IMG/VR virus record: IMGVR_UViG_3300037086_000054
Coordinates: 1 to 24,708 of that record
Source of the DNA: a virus
DNA: 24,708 nucleotides
Reading direction: 5' to 3' (one strand)
Notes under the pieces: model-generated
Databases searched by the model: none
Told to the model about the DNA's origin: nothing
What the model saw: the letters and a program-made list of their open reading frames with translations, nothing else
Made by a program: the position numbers and the translations under genes
Part shown: in pieces, positions 1 through 6,540 of the stretch
Layout of the letters: each line of letters begins with the position of its first letter
How positions within the stretch are numbered: position 1 is the first letter of the stretch

Positions 1-45
1 TTACTGCGAGTGCTTGCCGTCTGCCGATAGCTTCAGCATGTATTA

Positions 46-74
46 ACAATACAACAAGCCCATTGCCGTGTCAA
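46..74 (-). promoter_or_regulatory. Possible divergent sigma70-type promoter
   Basis: On the minus strand a perfect TTGACA (complement of 69-74) is followed after 17 nt by TATTGT (complement of 46-51), which matches four of six -10 positions. It would direct transcription leftwards, out of the window, away from the HTH gene at 276. The only minus-strand reading frame directly downstream inside the window is a 12-codon ORF (39 to 1) that I do not believe. The inference is a divergent unit beginning near or beyond the left edge. In AT-rich DNA a match of this kind can arise by chance. Confidence 0.3.
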
Positions 75-213
75 GAAAATAATGCTATAGCTGCAATTTA
101 TTTTTACAGACAGGTCGTGACAAATAAATCATTTGCTATAAATATATCATAAAATGGTTTGATTGTCAATATATTTGTAATGTTTGTTATAAAACTATTT
201 TAATAAAAATATG

Positions 214-242
214 TTGCAAATCAGTTATAATTATGGTATATT
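214..242 (+). promoter_or_regulatory. Sigma70-type promoter for the accessory operon
   Basis: TTGCAA (214-219) and TATATT (237-242) are separated by exactly 17 nt. Transcription should start near 248-250. This makes ATG 249 an unlikely start, because it would sit at or near +1, and favours ATG 276 for the first gene. The intervals between the following genes are short, so this promoter could serve the whole run from 276 to 5838. The surrounding 120-240 stretch is very AT-rich. Confidence 0.6.
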
Positions 243-246
243 ATTG

Positions 247-265
247 GCATGGATATAATCATTGC
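247..265. promoter_or_regulatory. Candidate operator (dyad over the start of transcription)
   Basis: An imperfect palindrome with arms GCAnnGAT and ATCnnTGC around a 3-nt centre lies just downstream of the -10 box, over the expected start of transcription. This is where a repressor would block transcription. The adjacent gene encodes a small HTH protein, so autoregulation is a reasonable inference. The dyad is short and no second copy was noticed nearby, so support is modest. Confidence 0.3.
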
Positions 266-275
266 AGGGAAAAAA

Positions 276-461
276 ATGATATCCTCCAAGCAAATAGCGG
301 AGGTGTGGAAATGTCGTCCATACACAGTACAAATCCACTGTCATAAAAATCATATTCCAGGAGCCGTGCTGCTGGCAGGAACATGGTTGATACCGGAAGA
401 TGCCGCCGATCCGAGGTTGCCGAGGGGGAGACCAAAGAAAGAAAACGAGTATATAAAATAA
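276..461 (+). CDS. Small HTH DNA-binding protein with AT-hook-like tail
   Basis: This 61-residue protein begins MISSKQIAEVW and contains an N-terminal helix-turn-helix (about residues 2-30) followed by a GTWLIPEDA-type wing. It matches the common family of tiny MerR/excisionase-like HTH proteins (SSKEIAEKW...IPGA...W.IPEDA) found in many bacterial and phage genomes. The C-terminus has RGRPKK (about residues 50-55), the core of an AT-hook, which suggests minor-groove contact with AT-rich DNA such as its own upstream region. ATG 276 is chosen over the in-frame ATG 249 because AGGGA (266-270) lies 5 nt upstream and the promoter places +1 near 249. It is first in the accessory operon and probably regulates it; that role is inferred. 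Confidence 0.75.
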   Translation: MISSKQIAEVWKCRPYTVQIHCHKNHIPGAVLLAGTWLIPEDAADPRLPRGRPKKENEYIK

Positions 462-481
462 ATCTTTATCAAGGAGGATAT

Positions 482-883
482 ATGAAAAAAATAAGTTTGT
501 TGATTGTGATGGCGTTGATGGTTTGTAAAGCCGATACTTTGTCAGTAAACCACGACACGGTATGGCAAAAAATAATGGTGAAGGATACTTCCGTATCAAT
601 GCAGATGAAATATGTGCCTATAGTTGTTCAAAAAATTGAACAAACAAAACCAAAAAACAAAGTACCTCAATACGTATTAGGTGGGTCAATAATAGCATGT
701 AGTATATTTGCCGGTACTGTGGCTATTTGTAATGCAAGTATTGCCAGCCCATCGGGATGGTTTAATGATGATAACTTTGGTGGCTCAGGGCTTATTGGGG
801 CAAGAAACACCCGCATCCATTGTATTTATTTTGCTTTATCATTAACCGGAATTTTGGCCGGTATTGCGGTAATGATTAATTAA
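482..883 (+). CDS. Small exported or membrane protein, unknown function
   Basis: This 133-residue protein is not recognised. The N-terminus looks like a signal peptide: two lysines, a hydrophobic stretch to about residue 15, and a possible cleavage after CKA (residues 15-17). The mature part begins DTLSVNHDTV. Two further hydrophobic segments lie at about 64-85 and 113-131, with a Gly/Asn/Asp-rich loop between them, so an envelope location is likely. The start is fixed by AAGGAGG (471-477) just upstream of ATG 482; the frame is open back to 383, but no good ribosome site lies there. It sits 20 nt after the HTH gene and 5 nt before the first glycosyltransferase, so it belongs to the same unit. 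An exclusion or surface-alteration role is possible but unsupported. Confidence 0.7.
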   Translation: MKKISLLIVMALMVCKADTLSVNHDTVWQKIMVKDTSVSMQMKYVPIVVQKIEQTKPKNKVPQYVLGGSIIACSIFAGTVAICNASIASPSGWFNDDNFGGSGLIGARNTRIHCIYFALSLTGILAGIAVMIN

Positions 884-888
884 ATTAC

Positions 889-1638
889 ATGAATAACCTT
901 ACACTTATTACCTGCTCTTATAATACGCCCGATTACCTAATTACTATGCTACGATCGTTTGTTTCTTTGCATGGATTTGATAAGCAAAAAATAATTATTA
1001 TGGAAAATTCTACCAACGAGGAAACAGCTATACAATTAACCGCGCAAGGAATACCTTTCTTTTGCAACCAAGTAGGTACACATTCCCCCGCGCTTTCCGA
1101 GGCGCTGAAATTATGCCAGACAAAATACGCCCTTGTTGTTGATAGCGATATTGTTTTTAAAAAAAACATTACTCCGCTTTTAAATGTTCTTATACACCAC
1201 GAGGCGGCAATAATGGGAACTAGCGTTGGCAATGTAGGGCAATACCGGCTTAAGCGACGCATTTGTCCGTGGTTTTTTCTTGTTGATATTGAACAATTGA
1301 AAGTCCATAAAATATCGTTTCATAATCAAGCAAAGATTGATTCTGCTATCGGTAGTGAACATTTTTTTAAAAATATTCCATTTAATCCAAATGCGAATAA
1401 TAGGGTTCCCATGTATGATGTTGGTTCAACATTTTATGAGGATATTACAGAAGCGAAGTTGAAGATATTAGATTTGAAAACAATTGAGGAATATTATTTA
1501 CACTTTGCCGGTGCCAGTTGGATGAACAATATTAACGCTTTTGATTGTAAGGCTCATTACAAAACACAAAATAAATTATTCAAAGAGATTGAGGCGCAGC
1601 TTGCGAACATAAACATAAAAAATATATTTGAGGCGTGA
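889..1638 (+). CDS. Glycosyltransferase, GT2-like (GT-A fold)
   Basis: This 249-residue protein has the opening of a GT-A nucleotide-sugar transferase: a first beta strand and loop LTLITCSYNTPDYL (residues 4-17), a second strand KIIIMENS (34-41), and the metal/nucleotide-sugar motif VVDSDIVF (83-90), in which D85-S-D87 is the DxD. These are hallmarks of GT2 enzymes, which move a sugar from a nucleotide donor to an acceptor in the cytoplasm. There is no membrane segment. Donor and acceptor cannot be read from the sequence. It starts 5 nt after the preceding gene with no strong Shine-Dalgarno, which suggests translational coupling, and it ends against the GT41-like gene. The family call is good; specificity is unknown. 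Confidence 0.8.
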   Translation: MNNLTLITCSYNTPDYLITMLRSFVSLHGFDKQKIIIMENSTNEETAIQLTAQGIPFFCNQVGTHSPALSEALKLCQTKYALVVDSDIVFKKNITPLLNVLIHHEAAIMGTSVGNVGQYRLKRRICPWFFLVDIEQLKVHKISFHNQAKIDSAIGSEHFFKNIPFNPNANNRVPMYDVGSTFYEDITEAKLKILDLKTIEEYYLHFAGASWMNNINAFDCKAHYKTQNKLFKEIEAQLANINIKNIFEA

Positions 1639-1640
1639 AA

Positions 1641-2975
1641 ATGGGTTTTGAAGAAGATGTAAAAAAACTAGAAGAGGAAATTGTTAATCCCACCAAGATT
1701 GTGGGGCACTACACTAAGGCGCTCAAAGAAAACGAGACGCTATATTCAAAACATCCCGACAATCCAATTTTAATTTGCAATTACGCTTCTGCGCTGATGG
1801 GCGTTGGTCAGGTACAAAAATCACACGATTTATTTAAATCAATTTTAGGGAAACAATCTTTTGCTCCATCAAATTATATGATGGCATGTGATTATTTAGG
1901 AATACCAAATCAAGATCGTTCACCAATAAAACAATATTTCCCCAAAATTCTTAAACGAAAAATCACAAAACACAAACATGATAAAATACGGCTTTTATAT
2001 TTGACGAGTGATGTATCCATTAAGGGCAACGGTCGTTTATTGTATGAAGTAATCCGAAATCATGATCGGAAACAATTTCATATTACCTTATTTTACAATA
2101 ACGACATTATTGACCCACTTACATACCGTATTGGCACGAATTGCGATGCGGTATTTCAGATAAACAAAGCAACAGAACATGAGGTTTTTGATAAAATAGC
2201 AGAAGAAGAGGCTGATGTTTTAATTGATACTATGGGGCATACGAGCGGGGGAGCAAACCTAATTATATTTGCGCAGCACCCGGCCCCGCTGGTCATAACC
2301 ATGCTCGGATATCCAAATAGTACTATGCTTGATTGTTTTGACTACCGCGTCGGGTCTGAGATTTGTACCGGATTTGCGGAAAAAATATTGATGAATAAAT
2401 TTGGTTATTCTCCATTATCATTTATGGAGGGGCAGGTTCGCAAAACGGAAGGAACGCACGTACTCGGATGTGTTGCTGCTCCCGCAAAAATCACGCAAGA
2501 AGATTTAAGGCTTCATGCCGAATTTATGAAGGCACATCCCTGTTATACGCTTGAATATGCACGTTCAATGGGGCAATTTACAGAGGAAAAGATTGCCGAG
2601 ATAATGGCAGCGCATGAACAATATGGAAACAAGGCTGTAAATGTTGTTAATTATTACGATGAAATGTATGATGATATTTTATTGAGGTATGACGCGCTGT
2701 TAGATACGGCAACATGGAATAATCACATTATTGCAATGGATGCACTGAGTTATGGAATACCAACAATAAGACTTAAGCCGATTGAGCAATGCAAAACCTG
2801 TGCATCTTTATTATCTGACGATTTGTATGGTTCATTGAATATATATTTAAGCGAAAAGCTAAATGAATTATGGAAGCCGCTTTATAATGTCGCGCAATCA
2901 TGGTCAAATACTCAATGGGTGCGCGAATATGAACGACAATTAAAATGGGCGTTAGTAGAGAAGGGATGGAAATAA
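1641..2975 (+). CDS. GT41-like (O-GlcNAc transferase/SPINDLY-type) glycosyltransferase
   Basis: This 444-residue protein has a short TPR-like N-terminus (about 20-75; KHPDNPILICNYASAL resembles one TPR unit) and a GT-B catalytic part characteristic of GT41. Matching landmarks are LYLTSDV (119-125), DVLIDTMGHTSGG (192-204), HPAPLVITMLGYPNSTMLD (213-231), AAPAKITQEDL (279-289), and DALLDTATWNN...GIPTIRL (351-378). GT41 enzymes glycosylate Ser/Thr of proteins in the cytoplasm. By hand alignment the lysine of the FNxxxKI motif is present (K283), but the histidine after SDF(x)nH is replaced by K128. The TPR array is much shorter than in eukaryotic OGT. ATG 1641 is preferred, with GAGG (1630-1633) at good distance; GTG 1635 is the alternative. 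Family confidence is high; activity and acceptor are open. Confidence 0.85.
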   Translation: MGFEEDVKKLEEEIVNPTKIVGHYTKALKENETLYSKHPDNPILICNYASALMGVGQVQKSHDLFKSILGKQSFAPSNYMMACDYLGIPNQDRSPIKQYFPKILKRKITKHKHDKIRLLYLTSDVSIKGNGRLLYEVIRNHDRKQFHITLFYNNDIIDPLTYRIGTNCDAVFQINKATEHEVFDKIAEEEADVLIDTMGHTSGGANLIIFAQHPAPLVITMLGYPNSTMLDCFDYRVGSEICTGFAEKILMNKFGYSPLSFMEGQVRKTEGTHVLGCVAAPAKITQEDLRLHAEFMKAHPCYTLEYARSMGQFTEEKIAEIMAAHEQYGNKAVNVVNYYDEMYDDILLRYDALLDTATWNNHIIAMDALSYGIPTIRLKPIEQCKTCASLLSDDLYGSLNIYLSEKLNELWKPLYNVAQSWSNTQWVREYERQLKWALVEKGWK

Positions 2976-2976
2976 T

Positions 2977-3126
2977 ATGGCAAAAAACAGGAAATTAAGA
3001 GAACATGAAAAGGCGCTTAATAAATACCATGTTACAATTGCTAAAATAATAAGAACCAACATAGAGAAAGATATATTAAAAATTATAAAGAAAGCGAGAC
3101 GCAATGCAGGCATACAACCCAATTAA
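2977..3126 (+). CDS. Very small basic protein, unknown
   Basis: This 49-residue ORF begins MAKNRKLREHEKALNKYH and is strongly basic and probably all helical. Its ATG follows one base after the GT41 gene stop, and AAGGGA lies about 8 nt upstream within the end of that gene. It fills a stretch that would otherwise be a gap in a tight operon, and its end overlaps the next small ORF. No family is recognised. Spacing and ribosome site make it more likely real than chance, but there is no homology support. Confidence 0.55.
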   Translation: MAKNRKLREHEKALNKYHVTIAKIIRTNIEKDILKIIKKARRNAGIQPN

Positions 3127-3256
3127 GCAAGAGAAAAAGCATTTTTGCCGTGAGCACCACATGAGTGGCAAGCGATACCGGGCACTACTGAAAAAAAGAA
3201 AGCGCGAATTTAAGGCCCAAGCCATAGCAAGTTCTGGGGTGTCAAATGAAGCTTAA
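3104..3256 (+). CDS. Very small basic protein, unknown
   Basis: This 50-residue ORF begins MQAYNPIKQEKKHFCREHH and is rich in Lys and Arg, with a KKRKRE run near the middle. It overlaps the preceding small ORF by 23 nt and the methyltransferase start by 11 nt, so it could couple translation between them. Single Cys and several His residues are present but no recognisable metal-binding spacing. No Shine-Dalgarno better than GCGAG is visible. It is kept because together with the gene at 2977 it closes the gap exactly. Confidence 0.45.
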   Translation: MQAYNPIKQEKKHFCREHHMSGKRYRALLKKRKREFKAQAIASSGVSNEA

Positions 3257-3683
3257 GCTCAATCTCGGCTGTGGGCAATACCGATTACCCGGATTTATCA
3301 ACCTCGACAAGATCGACGGCTGGACCTGGGAAAGTGGCTTGCCCTTTAAGGACGAATCTATTGATGCGATAACGGAATCACATAGTTTTATGTATATCAA
3401 GGATTCAGATTGGCCGTTTGTTTTTTCAGAATTGAAAAGAGTATTAAAACCTAGTGGCATTTTGCGGATAACAGAGGACGCAACAGACAATCCATTAAGC
3501 CTATGGTATAACGGACACCCTGAAGCTATTGCTCTTACCAGTTATGATAAAATAGCCGGTTATTTAGGAGATGGTTTTGAGGTATGGAAAACATTATTTA
3601 ACATTTCGGTTGATCCAACACTTTTGCAAAATTGGCACGGCGGAGAACCTAAAGTGTTTTTCTTAGAGGCGCGTAAATTATGA
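3246..3683 (+). CDS. Compact class I SAM-dependent methyltransferase (Methyltransf_11-like)
   Basis: This 145-residue protein has the Rossmann-fold methyltransferase core. Motif I is LNLGCGQYRLPGFINLD (residues 4-20), which contains the SAM-binding GCG loop and the acidic residue ending strand 2. GLPFKDESIDAITESHSF follows (strand 4 region), then ELKRVLKPSGILRI (post-motif helix and strand 5). This pattern is typical of enzymes that modify small molecules or sugars. It is shorter than most family members because the C-terminal cap is minimal. The last base of its frame overlaps the next gene as ATGA, so the two should be co-translated. The substrate may be the sugar or peptide built by the adjacent transferases; that is inference. 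Confidence 0.85.
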   Translation: MKLKLNLGCGQYRLPGFINLDKIDGWTWESGLPFKDESIDAITESHSFMYIKDSDWPFVFSELKRVLKPSGILRITEDATDNPLSLWYNGHPEAIALTSYDKIAGYLGDGFEVWKTLFNISVDPTLLQNWHGGEPKVFFLEARKL

Positions 3684-5590
3684 TTTCAGTAATAGTAATT
3701 CACCGGAAAAATGAATCATGGAAATTAACAGAAGAATCTCTGTTGGTTCAAAAGTCATTTGTGCCAATTACTATTATTGATTATGAGGATACAGATTTGC
3801 ATGGTTGTAGTTATGCCCGTAATCGTGGTTTTGAAAAATCCACTAAAAGCGATTTAGTTTTATTTTCCGATAACGATATTAATTGGAAACCTGATGCGCT
3901 CCAAGTAATGTGCGATACCCTCATTTCTAATCCTAAAGCCTCATACTGCTACGGCTCCTATATGATTGAGCGCGCAGATGGAACACTTTATAGCAACCAC
4001 CAAATGCCGCCAAGCTTCGACCCGAACATTCTTGTTAAAGGCAATTATATTTCGGCTATGACACTTATTCGCACAAGGGATTTCCCCGGATTTGATGAAA
4101 ATGTTGGGCGCTTGCAAGATTGGGATTTATGGCTTACTATGCTTGAGCAGGGCAAGATCGGCGTTGATTGTCATAAATTAATTTTCACTACGCTAGAGCG
4201 TGCCGGAATTACCAAGGAGGGCACGGAAACGTACCAAGAAGCACACGGCAAGGTTGTTGCAAGGCACAAGGCTTTATGTTCAACTGTTTTTATAAAGGCT
4301 GGCGCAAAATTCAAACAAACAGAATTATTCATTGCCCCTCATTGTGATGATGAAACTCTTTTTGGTGCATATACCATCATGGCTCGCAAGCCGCTTGTGG
4401 CAATATTCAACGATCAACAAGCAGGCAATATCAGCAACACACCAGAGCGCGAGGCAGAAAGTGCGGCGGCAATGCACTTTCTTGGCGTTGATGTTGTCTT
4501 TATAAATAACCTTGATGAGATAAGCGGTGATTTTGATATAGTATATGCGCCAATGCTTGAGCACGGACACCCCGGCCACGATTTCATTCATAACGCGGCA
4601 AAAGCAAAATATTCAAACGTCATTAATTATTCAACATATCGCTCCGGCACCGACCTATTACCGCGCGGACAGGTCAAGGTTGAAGCTACAGAAGAGATGA
4701 AACAGAAAAAGCTTGACACATTACTTTTTTATAAATCGCAAATAGCAGCAACACCATGCCACTTTATTCAGGCAAACAAAGATGAGTATATTGACCGCAA
4801 AATAGAAAATATTGCCATTTGTGCAATCGTGAAAGATGAAAACGAATATCTTGATGAATGGATTGCATATCACAAATCTATTGGAATAAATAATTTTATA
4901 CTGTATGACAATGAAAGCGCTATTCCGGTTAATTCTTCAATCAAGGATCATGAGGGCGTTTTAGTTATACCTATTATGGGAAAATATATGCAAGGAACGG
5001 CATATATGCGCTGTATTAGAAACTTTAAAAATAATTTTAATTGGATTGCGTTTATTGATGCTGATGAGTTTATTGTTATGAACGAATCTATCAATATAAA
5101 TGAAGCATTAAAAGAATACGAGTGCGAGCATGTTGGAGGGCTGGGAATCAACTGGCGATTTTTCGGAACGTCAGGACATATAACAAAACCAGATGGTGGA
5201 GTAATAAAAAATTATACACATTGCATTCCAAAAGCTAACGAAATTAGTGACCACATTAAAAGCATAGTGCATCCTAGAAAGGTTGTATCACTAATAACCG
5301 CTCACGCCTTCACATACAAACCAGACTATTACTGCGTCAATGAATTGCGACAAGCAATAAACAATACCGATATAGCGGGTAATAGCTTTAGTCCACACTC
5401 ATCTACCAAGTTTCAGATTAATCATTACTTTACTAAATCAAGTGCTGAATGGTACAATAAGATGAGGCGTGGACGTGCGGACTATCCTAAAGAAAGAACA
5501 ATGGATCAGTTTAACAATTACGAAAGTCAATGTACTGATGTTGATACATCAATTATGCAACGCATAGATGCAATAGAAAGAAGCAAGTAA
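3680..5590 (+). CDS. Three-domain enzyme: GT2 – PIG-L/LmbE deacetylase – GT92/DUF23-like transferase
   Basis: This 636-residue protein contains three separate enzyme signatures. Residues 1-200 form a GT2 domain: ISVIVIHRKNES start, FSDNDINW (62-69) as the metal site, and LQDWDLW (145-151) as the catalytic-base region. Residues 214-370 form a PIG-L/LmbE zinc deacetylase: APHCDDE (219-225) and GHPGHDF (296-302), equivalent to PHPDDE and the HPDH region; the second Asp is Gly here. Residues 376-600 resemble GT92/DUF23: AIVKDENEYLDEWIAYHKS (382-400), FILYDNES (406-413), FIDADEF (458-464) and NWRFFGTSGH (491-500). The order suggests sugar addition, N-deacetylation and a second sugar addition by one polypeptide. 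No membrane segments are seen. It overlaps both neighbours (ATGA, TAATG). Domain calls are strong; substrates are unknown. Confidence 0.87.
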   Translation: MISVIVIHRKNESWKLTEESLLVQKSFVPITIIDYEDTDLHGCSYARNRGFEKSTKSDLVLFSDNDINWKPDALQVMCDTLISNPKASYCYGSYMIERADGTLYSNHQMPPSFDPNILVKGNYISAMTLIRTRDFPGFDENVGRLQDWDLWLTMLEQGKIGVDCHKLIFTTLERAGITKEGTETYQEAHGKVVARHKALCSTVFIKAGAKFKQTELFIAPHCDDETLFGAYTIMARKPLVAIFNDQQAGNISNTPEREAESAAAMHFLGVDVVFINNLDEISGDFDIVYAPMLEHGHPGHDFIHNAAKAKYSNVINYSTYRSGTDLLPRGQVKVEATEEMKQKKLDTLLFYKSQIAATPCHFIQANKDEYIDRKIENIAICAIVKDENEYLDEWIAYHKSIGINNFILYDNESAIPVNSSIKDHEGVLVIPIMGKYMQGTAYMRCIRNFKNNFNWIAFIDADEFIVMNESININEALKEYECEHVGGLGINWRFFGTSGHITKPDGGVIKNYTHCIPKANEISDHIKSIVHPRKVVSLITAHAFTYKPDYYCVNELRQAINNTDIAGNSFSPHSSTKFQINHYFTKSSAEWYNKMRRGRADYPKERTMDQFNNYESQCTDVDTSIMQRIDAIERSK

Positions 5591-5838
5591 TGAGTATGCG
5601 TGGCGCATATCAACAGCGTACACTATGTGAGGTGTTGCGTGAGGTCAACGACCTAGTACAGGGCACACCACTACACGCGCCAGTGCTTGACAAGCTCAGA
5701 GAGGCAGAGGCTATGGCAAAGCGTATGGCATATAAGCTACTCGAATACAATAAGCAATGGGAAGATGATTGGTGGGCAGAGAATAAAGACTATGAGGATG
5801 ATCTGCGTAGACGCATGGCACAGTCATACCTAGCGTGA
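5590..5838 (+). CDS. Small helical protein, unknown
   Basis: This 82-residue protein is highly charged and predicted helical: an N-terminal half with REVNDLVQGTPLHAP and a second half rich in Glu, Asp, Lys and Trp (EDDWWAENKDYEDDLRRR). No family is recognised. Its ATG shares a base with the stop of the preceding three-domain gene (TAATG), which implies reinitiation and membership in the same operon. It is the last gene before the non-coding packaging leader. It may be an accessory subunit of the sugar-modifying enzymes or an ordinary small phage protein; the sequence does not decide. Confidence 0.65.
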   Translation: MSMRGAYQQRTLCEVLREVNDLVQGTPLHAPVLDKLREAEAMAKRMAYKLLEYNKQWEDDWWAENKDYEDDLRRRMAQSYLA

Positions 5839-5851
5839 GGATAGATTATAT

Positions 5852-5938
5852 ATGCACAAATATAAATTGACAAAAGGTACTCCGGGGGGTCTTTTAAAGA
5901 GGTTCAAGCGCCGCACTCGTAATTTTTGCGCAAAATGA
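5852..5938 (+). CDS. Doubtful 28-residue basic ORF in packaging leader
   Basis: The ORF reads MHKYKLTKGTPGGLLKRF and ends with a basic tail. AGGA (5838-5841) lies 10 nt upstream of its ATG. It contains the G6 run discussed as a candidate cos element. It may be an incidental frame across a DNA site instead of a gene. It is recorded because it is the only small ORF with an acceptable ribosome site in the leader. Confidence 0.25.
   Translation: MHKYKLTKGTPGGLLKRFKRRTRNFCAK
5878..5891. other. Candidate cos-region element (G6 run upstream of terS)
   Basis: TACTCCGGGGGGTC is an isolated GC block in an AT-rich 231-nt intergenic leader, about 180 nt before the small terminase gene. In lambda-like phages with this terminase family, the cohesive-end site lies just upstream of the small terminase gene, and overhangs are often GC-rich. 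The element has no other assigned role. Direct evidence of cleavage is absent, so this is a positional inference. Confidence 0.22.
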
Positions 5939-6011
5939 TAGTAAAAAGGGCATTTAGCTTGTTAAGGAAGGACATTTCCATTCTTTGTCGGTATGAAAAT
6001 AATCGTGACCA

Positions 6012-6020
6012 TGCTATAAA
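6012..6020 (+). promoter_or_regulatory. Possible extended -10 promoter for packaging genes
   Basis: TGCTATAAA (TGn plus TATAAA) is an extended -10 element. No good -35 lies at 16-18 nt; TTGTCG (5985-5990) is 24 nt away. Transcription would start near 6027 and give a ~43-nt leader before GTG 6070. The leader contains two GTTAAC sites (near 6030 and 6063) in a T/A-rich context, which might be regulator sites. Confidence 0.35.
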
Positions 6021-6069
6021 ATCAAGTTAACGTTAATTTAATTGATATATTTAATAGAATAGGTTAACC

Positions 6070-6540
6070 GTGAAAAAAATACCTCGCAAGCCTGGGCCGC
6101 AGGCGATGATACGGCATGAACTATCTGGATTTTTAATTATAGAGGTTGCGGCGATATTTGGGGTATCAGAGGCGGCTGTTTCTGCGTGGAAATGTCCGCG
6201 CGAAGCGGGTGGTAGCCTCAATCTTGGCGAAGTTATACGGTGGAGAGAAGCGCAGATTAGAAACAAGCCTACCGACCGCACAGATTTAGAGAAAGATAAA
6301 CTGCGGTTACAATGTGAAAAGATGCAGATTGAGATTGACGCATTGAAGGCGGAGAACATCCCGCTCGAAACCCATAAGCAAATAATGACTGGGCGCATGA
6401 TGAGTTTAAAGAATATGATGATTGAGTTTTTTGCTAAGAACCTGCATCACTTTGCACATAAAAGTATTGAGCAATTGCGGCCATTAATACAAGAGCATAT
6501 CGCCGCGTTGATGAACCATTACAGCAGTAACCATAAATGA
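6070..6540 (+). CDS. terS: Terminase small subunit
   Basis: This 156-residue protein has an N-terminal HTH (IIEVAAIFGVSEAAVSAWKC, about 23-42) of the kind used by small terminases (lambda Nu1 type) to recognise the packaging site. A long charged helix follows (DLEKDKLRLQCEKMQIEIDALKAEN, shown here only in part as DLEKDKLRLQ) that would mediate oligomerisation, and a C-terminal helical part that would contact the large subunit. It starts with GTG 6070 and only a weak upstream AGG; no better in-frame start is near. It overlaps the large terminase gene by 4 nt (ATGA). Family placement rests on the HTH plus coiled-coil layout and on position. Confidence 0.85.
   Translation: MKKIPRKPGPQAMIRHELSGFLIIEVAAIFGVSEAAVSAWKCPREAGGSLNLGEVIRWREAQIRNKPTDRTDLEKDKLRLQCEKMQIEIDALKAENIPLETHKQIMTGRMMSLKNMMIEFFAKNLHHFAHKSIEQLRPLIQEHIAALMNHYSSNHK

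Noticed and set aside
1-39. 12-codon minus-strand ORF after the possible leftward promoter
   Set aside because: It is too short, lacks a ribosome site and any support; likely chance.
383-481. Upstream extension of the small exported protein
   Set aside because: The extended frame overlaps the HTH gene, would hide the signal peptide internally, and ATG 482 has a near-perfect AAGGAGG.
231-599. 122-residue minus-strand ORF opposite the HTH gene and the small exported protein
   Set aside because: It lies antisense to two genes with good ribosome sites, has no recognisable domain and no start signal; it is a shadow frame.
1635-1640. GTG 1635 as start of the GT41-like gene
   Set aside because: GAGG (1630-1633) is too close to GTG 1635 but well placed for ATG 1641.
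5867-5872. TTGACA in the packaging leader as a -35 box
   Set aside because: The position 17 nt downstream reads TCTTTT, not a -10 element.
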